DNA from: Owenweeksia hongkongensis DSM 17368
GTDB taxonomy: Bacteria > Bacteroidota > Bacteroidia > Flavobacteriales > Schleiferiaceae
Length of the DNA stretch: 64,000 nucleotides
Assembly: GCF_000236705.1 (NCBI RefSeq)
Contig: NC_016599.1
Coordinates: forward strand, 2,170,001-2,234,000
Direction of reading: 5' to 3'
Shown: in pieces, positions 43,016-52,684 of the stretch
Numbering within the stretch: the first letter of the stretch is position 1
Layout: every line of letters begins with the position of its first letter
Translations under genes and position numbers: made by a program
Notes under the pieces: generated by a model
The model's database searches: none
What the model saw: only the letters and a program-made list of their open reading frames with translations
Told to the model about the DNA's origin: nothing

Positions 43016-43693
43016 TCAACTAGCGGCCTTCCTTTTATCAATAAAAATATATAGCCCAAGTGCCAGAATACTTATACCTCCAAGAATCATAAATCCAATT
43101 TTCACACGCTCGGTATCTTCTCCCATCCAGGCCAATATAATAGTAAGCGGAGTAATCCCAAGCATGGTAGCTCCAATAAATCTCCAGAAGCTCATATTTA
43201 CCAAACCTCCCACAAAGCTTACGGCATCATTGCTCAAAAAAGGAGAAAGCCGAAACACAGTCACCGTCCAAAATCCATATTTCTCCAAAAATGTCTCCAT
43301 CTTTTCCCGACTGTCATGACCTATAATTTTATCAATGGTGTAAGTTCCCAAAGCATGACCTAAAAAGTATGCAAACACCGAAGCTAGAAATACGCCCAGC
43401 AAACAAAGTCCTCCACCGAGCCATGGGCCATACATCATTATACTCAGTGACATCACCAAAACTGAGGGGATAAAAAACAAGAACAGCTGAAACAGAAACG
43501 CTCCTAGTAAAATCAAATATCCAATTTCACGATAAGGCTCCAGAAACTTCTTCACCTCTTTTACTTCACCTGTACTAAAAGCATCATAAGCCTTGTTTGC
43601 CCATTGCTGAAACTCATTGTTGAAAAAATAAAATCCAACAGCAACTAAAATAATTGTGATGGACGCAATGGCGGGAATACTTGGTTTCTTCAT
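43016..43693 (-). CDS. TVP38/TMEM64 (VTT/DedA-superfamily) membrane protein
   Basis: 225 aa with about five membrane segments. The VTT-type core is recognisable: the GLCLLGVFLASVFAYFLGHA segment, then YGFWTVTVFRLSPFLSNDAV and SFVGGLVNMSFWRFIGAT. DedA/TVP38 proteins are implicated in lipid scrambling or flipping and membrane homeostasis; this member's substrate is unknown. It is transcribed alone, convergent with hpd across the repeat cluster. Confidence 0.85.
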   Translation of the reverse strand: MKKPSIPAIASITIILVAVGFYFFNNEFQQWANKAYDAFSTGEVKEVKKFLEPYREIGYLILLGAFLFQLFLFFIPSVLVMSLSIMMYGPWLGGGLCLLGVFLASVFAYFLGHALGTYTIDKIIGHDSREKMETFLEKYGFWTVTVFRLSPFLSNDAVSFVGGLVNMSFWRFIGATMLGITPLTIILAWMGEDTERVKIGFMILGGISILALGLYIFIDKRKAAS

Positions 43694-43766
43694 TTATAAA
43701 ATATCTATTTCAACAACCCTCTATTTTTCGATTTTGTTCTTTTACGCATTCGACTTTGCCCCAAAG

Positions 43767-43774
43767 TAGTTTTG
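43767..43774 (+). promoter_or_regulatory. Candidate -7 box for the DUF5686 gene
   Basis: TAGTTTTG, a full TAnnTTTG match about 77 nt before the preferred start. No convincing -33 box. Confidence 0.35.
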
Positions 43775-43850
43775 GATTTATCTTTCCTCCCTAGCAACCT
43801 TTGTCTATCAAATGGGTGTCTATACAATAGTGCCCAAACTAAATGAATTG

Positions 43851-46313
43851 ATGAAAAAATATTTATTCACCTTCCTCACTCTCCTATTTGCAACTTTTAG
43901 CTATTCCCAAGTCCGCACCCTTACCGGAAAGGTGATTGATGCTTCCACTAAAAAAGCGATGCCATTTGTAAATGTAACAGTTAACAATACGCAAGTTGGC
44001 ACTGCGACCGACATTGACGGAAACTACAACCTTACATTAAACCCTGGCCCTCACACCATCAATTTTTCATTTATAGGATACCAAAAGCAAAGCGAACAAA
44101 TCACGGCAACACAATCAAAGCTAAACATTGCAATGGTGGAAACAAGTGAGCAACTTGAAGAGGCAGCTGTATTTCCGGGTGAAAACCCTGCGCATAGAAT
44201 TATCAAAAATGCTGTAGCTCATAAAGACGAAAACGCTCCCGAAAACCTTCCTTCTTTTACCTACAAAACCTACAGCAAATTTGTGGTCACCCTCGATGAA
44301 GACAGTTTGGCTACCGACACAGCAATGACTAATACGCTGGATTCAGCTTTGACAAGAGGCGACTCTTTAGATCTTGACATTATCCAAATGATGGAAAAAC
44401 AACACCTGTTTTTTATGGAAACGGTAACCGAACGTAGCTACCTTCCACCTTCACGTGACAACGAAACGGTGCTTGCCAACCGGAGTTCAGGTTTTAAAAA
44501 TCCTTTGTTTTCTTTACTCATCACACAGCTGCAATCCTTCTCTTTTTACAGTGATTATATTTCCATTGCTGGCCAAGATTTCTTAAACCCTATTACCAAA
44601 GGAAGCACTAAGCGCTACTTTTTTATAATTGAAGACACTACCTATAACTCGCCTACCGACACAGTCTATGTAATTTCTTATCGACCAAAACCCAATTACG
44701 GATTCCAACCTTTGAAAGGTGTGGTATACATCAACTCTTCCGACTGGGCCATACAAAGTGTAATTGCCGAGCCTTATGAAAATGACGGCACTCGCATCGC
44801 CATTGAGCAACGCTATAAACCCTACGCTCCACACATTTGGTTTCCTGATCAGCTTAGCGCAGAAATCAGTTTTGGAACTATTTCTTTAAATAATTTTAAA
44901 CCTGTAGCTCGCGCCAGAACCTACCTAAAGGATATAAAGGTGGGAGCTGACATTAAGAAAAAGGATGTCTCCCGCGCTCAGGTAAGCATTGATGAATTGG
45001 CCGTAACAAATGCTGACATGATTTTGAACCAGTATCGTGTGGATAGTATTTCCAGCCAAGAGCAAAGCACCTATACTTTTATGGATTCGCTTAGTGAAGC
45101 CGAAAATCTGGATAAGCGACTAAAGATATTAACCACCCTAGCCACGGGGAAAGTTCCCATCTATTTCATCGACTTAGACATTGATAAAATCCTTAGTTAC
45201 AACACCTACGAAGGATTTCGCTTAGGGATTGGAGCTCACACCAATAGTCGATTCTCGAGGTGGTTTAAAATAGGTGGATATGTAGGTTATGGTTTTAAAG
45301 ATGAAGTAACCAAATATGGCTGGGACAGTGAAATCATACTTCACAAGCATAGCAATCTAAAGCTTTTGGGTGGCTATCAATTTGACATTTTTGAAAGTGG
45401 CGGAGTAAATTTTATTGCAGAGCCTACCCTTGGCTTTTTTGCAGATAATTACCGTAGGCTTTTCATTCCGCAGTGGGATGAAACCTCTCGCTACTTCGCG
45501 GGCTTCACTTTTGACCCACTGCCAAATGTACATCTTAAGCTATTGACACAACGCGAAAATCGCTACATGGTGGGTGATTATTGGTATGACGAATCTAATG
45601 ATGGGAACTTCGTAAATGGTTTCAATTATTTTGAAGTGGTGGCTGCCGCTCAATATGTACCATCTCAAAAATATGTAGAGGGCCCTGACTTTGGTAAACT
45701 AATTTTTGAAACAGGCTACCCTGTAATTGATTTACAATATACTCGTGGTATCTCAGGAGTTTGGGATTCCGAATTTGATTATGATAAAATAGACCTAAAA
45801 CTAATTCACCGTATAAAAAAGATTGCGCTTGGCGTAACCAGTTTTGAGCTTCAGGGGGGAACCGTATTGCAAGATGTACCTTATTCAAAACTTTACACTG
45901 CCACCGCAAACCAGATAAACAGCGATGACTTTTGGAAACGATCTTTTATGCTGGCCGATCGCCACAGCTTTGAAACCATGCGCTTTAACGAGTTTATGTC
46001 CGACACCTATGTTCACTTTATGTTTCGCCAGGATTTTAAATCACTTCTATTTAGACGAAAAGAATTTTCACCACACATAGAATTGGTGGCACGTGCCATG
46101 TGGGGGGATCTTCGAAGCCCTGATTTACATAAAAACATTTCTACCAAAACTCCTGACAAAGGCTACTATGAAGCGGGTTTAGAGTTTAATAAACTTATCA
46201 GTCAAAACCTTGTGGCCATAGGAATTGGAACTTATTATAGATTAGGCCCAGAGAGCCTTCCGAGCTTTGAAGAAAATTTTGCTTTCAAAATCACTTCCAA
46301 ATACTCCTTTTAA
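43851..46313 (+). CDS. DUF5686 outer-membrane protein with carboxypeptidase-regulatory-like domain
   Basis: 820 aa from ATG 43851, which begins the signal peptide MKKYLFTFLTLLFATFSYSQ; a further 13 upstream residues in frame are not needed. A CarboxypepD_reg domain (~23-100: LTGKVIDASTKKAMPFVNVT, then DGNYNLTLNPG) precedes the DUF5686 body, which ends in a beta-barrel-like region (many aromatic strands, final KITSKYSF). This family is Bacteroidota-specific and outer-membrane associated; its role is not established. It is 89 bp upstream of the RND exporter and may be co-transcribed. Confidence 0.88.
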   Translation: MKKYLFTFLTLLFATFSYSQVRTLTGKVIDASTKKAMPFVNVTVNNTQVGTATDIDGNYNLTLNPGPHTINFSFIGYQKQSEQITATQSKLNIAMVETSEQLEEAAVFPGENPAHRIIKNAVAHKDENAPENLPSFTYKTYSKFVVTLDEDSLATDTAMTNTLDSALTRGDSLDLDIIQMMEKQHLFFMETVTERSYLPPSRDNETVLANRSSGFKNPLFSLLITQLQSFSFYSDYISIAGQDFLNPITKGSTKRYFFIIEDTTYNSPTDTVYVISYRPKPNYGFQPLKGVVYINSSDWAIQSVIAEPYENDGTRIAIEQRYKPYAPHIWFPDQLSAEISFGTISLNNFKPVARARTYLKDIKVGADIKKKDVSRAQVSIDELAVTNADMILNQYRVDSISSQEQSTYTFMDSLSEAENLDKRLKILTTLATGKVPIYFIDLDIDKILSYNTYEGFRLGIGAHTNSRFSRWFKIGGYVGYGFKDEVTKYGWDSEIILHKHSNLKLLGGYQFDIFESGGVNFIAEPTLGFFADNYRRLFIPQWDETSRYFAGFTFDPLPNVHLKLLTQRENRYMVGDYWYDESNDGNFVNGFNYFEVVAAAQYVPSQKYVEGPDFGKLIFETGYPVIDLQYTRGISGVWDSEFDYDKIDLKLIHRIKKIALGVTSFELQGGTVLQDVPYSKLYTATANQINSDDFWKRSFMLADRHSFETMRFNEFMSDTYVHFMFRQDFKSLLFRRKEFSPHIELVARAMWGDLRSPDLHKNISTKTPDKGYYEAGLEFNKLISQNLVAIGIGTYYRLGPESLPSFEENFAFKITSKYSF

Positions 46314-46402
46314 AATCATTTAATTGAAGGAGGTTTAAGGTCTTAGATATAATTGTCGTTATTTTGCCGACCGAAATTCACAGGGTTCATTAGGCAGAGA
46401 AT

Positions 46403-48778
46403 ATGTTTACATTCATAGCGCGATTAATACTGAGAAACCGAATCACCATGCTGAGCATAGTGATTCTTTCTACCGCTTTTATGCTTTTTCAGGGGCGTAA
46501 AATAGAGATGAGTTACGAGTTTTCTCGCCTGCTCCCACTCACCGATTCTACACAGGTAACTTATCAAGAGTTTCAGGAGGAATTCAAACAATCGGGAAAT
46601 ACTGTAATTCTTGCCGCTGAAAACATTAATGTATTTGAGCCAGAAAGCTACAAGGATTGGATGCGTCTGGAGAAAAACCTCGATACCATTTCGGGGGTAA
46701 AAAACATCCTTTCTCCAATTAATGCGTACAATTTGGTGCGCAATGACAGCCTCAAAAAATTAGAACTTGTTTCCTTTGAAAAGAACTTTGACGCCAACAC
46801 CAGCGATAGTTTAGGTAAGCTTTACAATAGCCTTCCTTTTTACCGAGAACTACTTTACAGCAAAGATGAACGTGCCCCTTTGATGCTTGTGCAAATTGGG
46901 GACGATGTGCTTTACACCAAAAGCATTGTTCGCATTATCGAGTCTATCAAAAAAGTGGTTGCTACTTATGAAACCAATACGGGCCATAAAGTACACGCCA
47001 GCGGACTGCCCTATATACGTATGGCGAGTACCAAAAAAATCAGCAGTGAAATTGGTCTTACTGTGGGCCTATCCCTTTTTGTAACTACCCTTATTATGTT
47101 CCTTTTTATGAGGAGCATCAAAGCAACACTTATCACCATGACGGTGGTTATCCTTGGGGTAATCTGGTCTTTTGGTCTTATTGCAAGTTTTGGTCATCAA
47201 ATAAGTATGCTGAGCGCACTTATACCTTCTTTGATAATTGTGATTGGGGTGCCCAATTGTATTTTCCTCATCAACAAGTATCACTCCGAATACAAGGATC
47301 ACAAGAATAAAATAAAAGCAGTACAGCGCGTTATCCGCAAAATTGGTGCTGCTACCTTACTTACCAACACCACTACAGCACTTGGGTTTGCCGCTCTTAT
47401 TCTTACGGACAGTATTATCCTTAAAGAGTTTGGTTTAGTAGCCTCCATCAACATTCTTATTGTATTTGTGATTAGCATTATTGTAATTCCAATCTTTTAC
47501 AGCTACTCCAAAACACCTAAGAAACGTCATTACAACCACCTTGAAAAAAACTGGATAAACGGTTTTATAGGTTTTCTTTTAAACACTGTTTCGAAGCATC
47601 GCAAGATTGTTTATGTGGTGGTGATTGGCCTCGCTATCGTTGCAGGGTTTGGTACTACTTTGATAAAGACCACCGGAAACATTACCGAAGAATATAAGGA
47701 CAGCGACCCTCTCATTCTGGACCTTAAATTTTTGGAGAAGAACTTTGGAGGCACTGTACCGCTAGAAATTGTAATTGACACCAAAAAGCGCAATGGTGTT
47801 CAAAGCTTATCTTTTCTCAAAAAAGTAGATCAGCTTCAGGCCGAACTAGCCACTATGCCCGATTTGTCGAAATCACTTTCAATAGTGGACGGAATCAAGT
47901 TTGCCAAGCAAGCTTATTATAATGGTGATTCTTCATTTTATAGCCTACCCACCAGTCAGGAGAAGAACTTTATCCTCAGCTATATTCCAAAGCAGAAAGA
48001 AGGTCTTTCAATGCTAAATTCCTTGGTAGATAGCACTGGGCAAAGAGCGCGAATTAGCATTCAGGCAGCTGACCTTGACACCGAGGAAAGCGCAGTAATG
48101 ATGAAGCAAATCAAAGCCAAGGTGAATGAAATATTTGATCCCGAACGCTACGATGTAATCATCACTGGTGCATCTGTTATTTTTCTTCACGGCACTAGCT
48201 ACCTTATCAAAAACCTGATAGTAAGTCTTGCTTTGGCCATTAGTGTGATCGCCATAATTATGGCTCTACTTTTCCGCTCAGCGGCTATGGTTTTGGTTTC
48301 ATTGGTTCCTAACTTATTTCCGTTACTAATGACGGCTGGACTTATGGGTTATTTTGGAATACCATTAAAACCTTCAACTATCCTTGTATTCTCCATTGCC
48401 TTCGGAATTTCAGTAGATGACACCATTCACTTTTTAGCAAAATACAGGCAGGAACTCAGAGCCAATGGCTGGAATATTTCAAATGCCGTACTGGTTGCCA
48501 TTCGTGAAACTGGCGTAAGTATGTTCTACACATCTATTGTGCTATTCTTTGGCTTTAGCGTATTTCTCACATCCAGCTTTGGCGGCATTACAGCTTTAGG
48601 AATGCTCGTTTCCATCACTTTGATAATTGCAATGCTTAGCAACCTATTATTGCTTCCTACCTTGCTGCTGAGTTTGGAAAGAAGGGTAGCCAATAAAAAC
48701 TTTGATCATCCAATGATTACTCTTTACAACAATAATGAAGAGGAAGAGGAGGATGAAGACGAATCTGAAAATAACTAA
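46403..48778 (+). CDS. RND/MMPL-superfamily exporter with acidic C-terminal tail
   Basis: 791 aa. Two halves each have one membrane segment, a large periplasmic domain and a five-segment bundle. The halves can be aligned by LIPSLIIVIGVPNCIFLINK and SIAFGISVDDTIHFLAKYR, the latter containing the GxSVDDTIHF signature of Patched/MMPL-type RND proteins. The tail ends NNNEEEEEDEDESENN, a polyacidic stretch not typical for the family. Relatives export lipids, hopanoids or sterol-like compounds. The substrate here is unknown; it precedes rfbA by 21 bp. Confidence 0.88.
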   Translation: MFTFIARLILRNRITMLSIVILSTAFMLFQGRKIEMSYEFSRLLPLTDSTQVTYQEFQEEFKQSGNTVILAAENINVFEPESYKDWMRLEKNLDTISGVKNILSPINAYNLVRNDSLKKLELVSFEKNFDANTSDSLGKLYNSLPFYRELLYSKDERAPLMLVQIGDDVLYTKSIVRIIESIKKVVATYETNTGHKVHASGLPYIRMASTKKISSEIGLTVGLSLFVTTLIMFLFMRSIKATLITMTVVILGVIWSFGLIASFGHQISMLSALIPSLIIVIGVPNCIFLINKYHSEYKDHKNKIKAVQRVIRKIGAATLLTNTTTALGFAALILTDSIILKEFGLVASINILIVFVISIIVIPIFYSYSKTPKKRHYNHLEKNWINGFIGFLLNTVSKHRKIVYVVVIGLAIVAGFGTTLIKTTGNITEEYKDSDPLILDLKFLEKNFGGTVPLEIVIDTKKRNGVQSLSFLKKVDQLQAELATMPDLSKSLSIVDGIKFAKQAYYNGDSSFYSLPTSQEKNFILSYIPKQKEGLSMLNSLVDSTGQRARISIQAADLDTEESAVMMKQIKAKVNEIFDPERYDVIITGASVIFLHGTSYLIKNLIVSLALAISVIAIIMALLFRSAAMVLVSLVPNLFPLLMTAGLMGYFGIPLKPSTILVFSIAFGISVDDTIHFLAKYRQELRANGWNISNAVLVAIRETGVSMFYTSIVLFFGFSVFLTSSFGGITALGMLVSITLIIAMLSNLLLLPTLLLSLERRVANKNFDHPMITLYNNNEEEEEDEDESENN

Positions 48779-48799
48779 CACCAAAAACCCCCGTAAACC

Positions 48800-49663
48800 A
48801 TGAAAGGAATTATTCTAGCCGGTGGATCCGGAACACGACTACATCCTTTGACACTTGCCGTAAGCAAGCAGCTGATGCCCATCTATGACAAACCCATGAT
48901 TTACTATCCGCTAAGCACATTGATGCAAGCGGGAATAAGGGAAATCCTTATCATCAGCACACCACATGACATGCCGCTTTTCCAAAAACTTTTGGGTGAT
49001 GGTAGCCGCATCGGGTGCAAATTTGAATACACCATTCAGCATGAGCCAAACGGACTTGCACAAGCCTTTGTACTTGGTGAAGAATTCATTGGTAATGATA
49101 GTGTTGCTTTGGTTTTAGGAGACAACATTTTTTACGGTACAGAGATGGGCAATTTGCTAAAAGAAAGCAAAGACCCTAGTGGCGGAATTGTTTTCGCTTA
49201 CCAGGTTTCCGATCCCGAACGCTACGGTGTTGTTGATTTTGATGAAAATCTTAAGGCAATTTCTATTGAAGAAAAACCCGCAAAGCCTAAATCTCGCTAT
49301 GCCGTTCCAGGTCTTTATTTTTATGATAATGACGTGGTAGAAATTGCTAAAAACCTAAAGCCTTCGGCTCGTGGTGAATATGAAATTACTGATGTAAACA
49401 AAGAGTACTTAAAAAGAGGTACGCTTAAAGTGGGCATTTTGGATAGAGGTACTGCGTGGCTAGATACCGGTACATTCAACAGCCTTATGCAGGCTGGACA
49501 ATTTGTTCATGTGATAGAAGAACGTCAAGGTTTGAAAATTGGTTGCATCGAAGAAATCGCCTACCAGCAAGGTTTTATAAATGCTGATCAACTAAGAGAA
49601 ATTGCTAATCCATTGGTAAAAAGCGGATATGGTGAATATCTGATGCGCCTTTTGGAAGATTAA
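48800..49663 (+). CDS. rfbA: Glucose-1-phosphate thymidylyltransferase
   Basis: 287 aa. The nucleotidyltransferase signature [16 protein letters not shown] is at the N-terminus, followed by [20 protein letters not shown] and the catalytic/metal Asp region [10 protein letters not shown]. It forms dTDP-glucose from dTTP and glucose-1-phosphate, the first step toward dTDP-rhamnose and related sugars. rfbB, rfbC and rfbD are not in the window, so the rest of the pathway lies elsewhere. It is followed by the polyprenyl synthase with a 3-bp gap. Confidence 0.96.
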   Translation: MKGIILAGGSGTRLHPLTLAVSKQLMPIYDKPMIYYPLSTLMQAGIREILIISTPHDMPLFQKLLGDGSRIGCKFEYTIQHEPNGLAQAFVLGEEFIGNDSVALVLGDNIFYGTEMGNLLKESKDPSGGIVFAYQVSDPERYGVVDFDENLKAISIEEKPAKPKSRYAVPGLYFYDNDVVEIAKNLKPSARGEYEITDVNKEYLKRGTLKVGILDRGTAWLDTGTFNSLMQAGQFVHVIEERQGLKIGCIEEIAYQQGFINADQLREIANPLVKSGYGEYLMRLLED

Positions 49664-49666
49664 ATT

Positions 49667-50629
49667 ATGGAGAAAATCAACGGCTACACCGCACTGATAG
49701 AGCGCACCTTGGCTCGTCAGGATTTTAACGACAAGCCCATTGAACTTTACGAACCGATAAGTTACATCCTTTCACTGGGAGGAAAACGCTTGCGCCCAGC
49801 CCTTACTTTGGCAGCTTGCGAGCTTTTTGGAGGCGACCCTCAAGAGGCTTTGGTGCCAGCTCTTGGAATCGAGATTTTCCACAACTTTTCGCTTATCCAT
49901 GATGACATCATGGACAAAGCACCTTTGCGCAGAGGTAAGAAAACCGTTCACGAAAAATGGAATAGTGATGTAGCTATCCTTAGCGGTGATGCCATGCTGG
50001 TAAAAGCTTACCAATACATTGTTTCGGTGAAGCCGGAGATTTTACCATCCGTAATAAAAGTGTTTAACCAAACGGCTTTGGAGGTTTGTGAAGGTCAACA
50101 ATATGACCTCAACTTTGAAACTCAGGATGACGTTTTGGAAGACGATTACATTGAAATGATTCGTCTTAAAACTTCAGTGCTTTTGGGCTGTGCCCTGGAA
50201 ATAGGAGCTCTTATTGCCGGAGCAAGCGTAAAACAGGCAGATGCTATTTACAGTTTTGGCGAAAGCATCGGTATTGCTTTTCAAATTCAGGATGATATTT
50301 TGGACGCCTTTGGTGACCCCGAAAAATTTGGAAAAGCTACTGGTGGCGACATTCTTAATAATAAGAATACCATTTTGCGTATTAACGCAACACACAATAG
50401 CAGCCCTGAGCAGCTTGCTTCTCTGGAAGCTAACTATGCAAGTGATGCCGAAAAAGTGGAAACCGTGAAAGGTATTTTTAAAGATACCGGAGCTTTGGTT
50501 TACGCCCAATCACGTATGAATGAGTTTTACGATGAAGCCATTAAACATCTAAAAGATGCAAATGGTAGCACAGAAATAGAAACCGAACTTGCCACCTTTG
50601 CACAATGGCTGATCAAGCGCGACCTGTAA
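49667..50629 (+). CDS. Polyprenyl diphosphate synthase
   Basis: 320 aa, all-alpha isoprenyl synthase. First Asp-rich motif SLIHDDIMDKAPLRRG (FARM, DDxxD), second IAFQIQDDILDAFGD (SARM). GGKRLRPALTLAACE is the usual substrate site. It chain-elongates FPP/GGPP, probably for menaquinone or another lipid; the chain length cannot be predicted by eye. It follows rfbA with a 3-bp gap, and the next gene starts inside its 3' end. Confidence 0.92.
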   Translation: MEKINGYTALIERTLARQDFNDKPIELYEPISYILSLGGKRLRPALTLAACELFGGDPQEALVPALGIEIFHNFSLIHDDIMDKAPLRRGKKTVHEKWNSDVAILSGDAMLVKAYQYIVSVKPEILPSVIKVFNQTALEVCEGQQYDLNFETQDDVLEDDYIEMIRLKTSVLLGCALEIGALIAGASVKQADAIYSFGESIGIAFQIQDDILDAFGDPEKFGKATGGDILNNKNTILRINATHNSSPEQLASLEANYASDAEKVETVKGIFKDTGALVYAQSRMNEFYDEAIKHLKDANGSTEIETELATFAQWLIKRDL

Positions 50630-50946
50630 CCTGGAACCAGTTTCTGGAAAAAACCGGGGAACAGTATTCTTATAAAAGCCAGTTGATTGCCCAACTGGAA
50701 AAAGATCTTCGCATCATTTATTCTGAGCATGATGCTGAAACTATTTACAAAGAAACCCTGCAAATACTAAGCGAAAAAGTACACAGCAATCAGCTTGGTG
50801 AATTGCTTTACCGCATAGATTTGAACGAGCATGTAGCAAAAAACTGTATGGATCAAGAGTCACCCATTGACTGCATTACAGCCGCTATACTTTCGCGTGA
50901 AGCACAAAAGGTTTATTTCAGAATTCAATATTCACAAGACACATAA
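50605..50946 (+). CDS. Small protein of unknown function overlapping polyprenyl synthase
   Basis: 113 aa, charged and helical (KSQLIAQLEKDLRIIYSEHD, HSNQLGELLYRIDLNEHVAK), with two Cys (NCMDQESPIDCITA). It is cytoplasmic by appearance. Its ATG lies 25 bp inside the end of the preceding gene in another frame, a strong sign of translational coupling. No family recognised. It may be a partner or regulator of the synthase; this is only inferred. Confidence 0.7.
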   Translation: MADQARPVTWNQFLEKTGEQYSYKSQLIAQLEKDLRIIYSEHDAETIYKETLQILSEKVHSNQLGELLYRIDLNEHVAKNCMDQESPIDCITAAILSREAQKVYFRIQYSQDT

Positions 50947-50996
50947 GGCTCAACAATTTGGTGTAAGTTCAGGTTATAGAAAAAAACCTGAATAGA

Positions 50997-51896
50997 ATGA
51001 ATGCCATTGACCAAATAAAAGCAAGTGTATTAGATTATTGGGACAGCTTTTTACAGCACGTTCCAAAGCTCATTTTAGGACTTATCATTTTGGTGCTTGC
51101 CATAATGATATCGCGTTGGCTTTCTTCTCTTTTTCAAAACAGGCTAAGCAAACGCCTGGATGACCAGCTTCTAAGTTTATTCCTTACCAAAATATTAAGG
51201 ATGGCGCTTATCGTCCTATCGGTACTTTTGGCATTTAATGTAATGGGTTTCACTGGAATTGCAGCTGGTCTTTTGGCGGGTGCCGGAGTTGGAGCCTTAG
51301 TTATTGGTTTTGCTTTTCAAGACATTGGAGCCAATTTTATTGCTGGTGTTATTCTTGCCTTCAACCGTCCATTTAGCATTGGCGACACTATAGAAATTGC
51401 TGGAGTGATGGGTAAGGTGCTCAGCCTAAACCTTAGAACCACTCATGTAAAAACCTTTGATGGCAAAGACGTATTTATACCCAATAACACCATTGTAAAA
51501 GAGGAACTCGTTAATTATACTAAAGACGGGTTTATTCGCCTTTCGTTTATTGTGGGAATTGATTACGAAGACAGTGTAGAAAAGGCGGTAGAGACCATCA
51601 TTGCAGCCACCTTGGAGCATAAGCAGGTATTGCAGTATGAAGGCAAAAAGCCAATGGTGATCATTAAAGATTTGGGCGTAAGCACTGTAAATCTTGAAGT
51701 ACGATTTTGGGTAGAAACCTTTGACTACAAAGATGGCACTGGCGCCATTAGGAGCCACGTCATTGCCAGTGTTCTTAAAAACTTAACCAGCTCTGGAGTG
51801 GGGCTACCTGCCGATATTGTAGAATTGAAATATTATAAAGGCGAAGGGTTCCCTATTAAGCTAACCAACGCGCCAAACAAAGAGTCTAAAACATAA
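50997..51896 (+). CDS. MscS-family mechanosensitive ion channel
   Basis: 299 aa. Three N-terminal membrane segments are followed by the pore-lining TM3 (LAGAGVGALVIGFAFQDI, then NRPFSIGDTIEI), the MscS fingerprint, and the cytoplasmic beta domain with LRTTHVKTFDGKDVFIPNN. It opens under hypo-osmotic membrane tension. Its 3' end overlaps the convergent barrel-protein gene by 11 bp. The size is that of the minimal MscS class. Confidence 0.94.
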   Translation: MNAIDQIKASVLDYWDSFLQHVPKLILGLIILVLAIMISRWLSSLFQNRLSKRLDDQLLSLFLTKILRMALIVLSVLLAFNVMGFTGIAAGLLAGAGVGALVIGFAFQDIGANFIAGVILAFNRPFSIGDTIEIAGVMGKVLSLNLRTTHVKTFDGKDVFIPNNTIVKEELVNYTKDGFIRLSFIVGIDYEDSVEKAVETIIAATLEHKQVLQYEGKKPMVIIKDLGVSTVNLEVRFWVETFDYKDGTGAIRSHVIASVLKNLTSSGVGLPADIVELKYYKGEGFPIKLTNAPNKESKT

Positions 51897-52545
51897 AACC
51901 AATTACGGGAAACCAAGCAGTTCCGTAAGGTGAATCATAATCGTGAAGTACATTATACTTTAAGCCTAGCTGCACATAGCCGTTATTTCCAATCTTCTGG
52001 CTAATCCCGGCTTGTAACCAAAGCACCGAGGTCCATTGATTCTCTTCTTCATAATTATTTGCGCCATAATAATAGGGTACATCGTGATTCAATATTTCAT
52101 ATTGTACACCAGTATAAAAACCGTTGAACGGAAAGAAATTCACAAACGCATTGGGCCCGTGAATGGTGTTATCATAAGTAGCGCCTGACACATAATTCCC
52201 ACCACCTGCATAATATAAATTTGACCTAAAATACATATAGGTATAGCCACCACCAACTACCCACTTATCATTAAGCCTATAGCCCACACTTGGCGAAAGG
52301 TATAGAGAAGTATAACTTCCAAAGGTGGCACTCACACCACCACCTATGATCACATTATCCCAAAAATCACTTTTTGGCTCCTGCTGAGCAGCAAATGGTG
52401 TGGGCTTATTTGTTGATGGGTTTTCTCTATTTTCTGTTTGCTCTTGGCTATTTGTATCCTTCTCCGTTTTTTTAAAACGCTCCTGAACCTGCCCAAACAC
52501 TGGACTTGCCATAACAAACAATAGTAGAATAATTAACTTTTTCAT
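51886..52545 (-). CDS. Outer-membrane beta-barrel protein
   Basis: 219 aa from ATG 52545 (MKKLIILLLFVMASPVFGQ, signal peptide); a start three codons earlier is also possible. A Gln/Asn/Lys-rich linker (~20-50) precedes strands with alternating aromatics: GGGVSATFGSYTSLYLSPSV, KWVVGGGYTYMYFR and YVQLGLKYNVLHDY, ending VIGFMF. This is a small eight-stranded-type barrel with no recognised family. Convergent with mscS. Confidence 0.8.
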   Translation of the reverse strand: MKKLIILLLFVMASPVFGQVQERFKKTEKDTNSQEQTENRENPSTNKPTPFAAQQEPKSDFWDNVIIGGGVSATFGSYTSLYLSPSVGYRLNDKWVVGGGYTYMYFRSNLYYAGGGNYVSGATYDNTIHGPNAFVNFFPFNGFYTGVQYEILNHDVPYYYGANNYEEENQWTSVLWLQAGISQKIGNNGYVQLGLKYNVLHDYDSPYGTAWFPVIGFMF

Positions 52546-52570
52546 ACCTCTCATAACGCTTATTGTACCA

Positions 52571-52578
52571 CAAAGGTA
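52571..52578 (-). promoter_or_regulatory. Candidate -7 box for the barrel-protein gene
   Basis: TACCTTTG on the minus strand, a full TAnnTTTG match 25 nt upstream of the start. No -33 at good spacing. Confidence 0.4.
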
Positions 52579-52643
52579 TTAAAGCCACACTACAAAATTT
52601 TAACTCTCTTACACACAAACAACTCCTACTCTTTAGAAAGTAT

Positions 52644-52651
52644 TAATTTTG
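52644..52651 (+). promoter_or_regulatory. Candidate -7 box for sucA-sucB
   Basis: TAATTTTG, a full TAnnTTTG match 33 nt before the sucA start codon. No -33 TTG in range. Confidence 0.4.
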
Positions 52652-52684
52652 TCGGCAATTTCACGCTGTTGAATAAAAAATATC

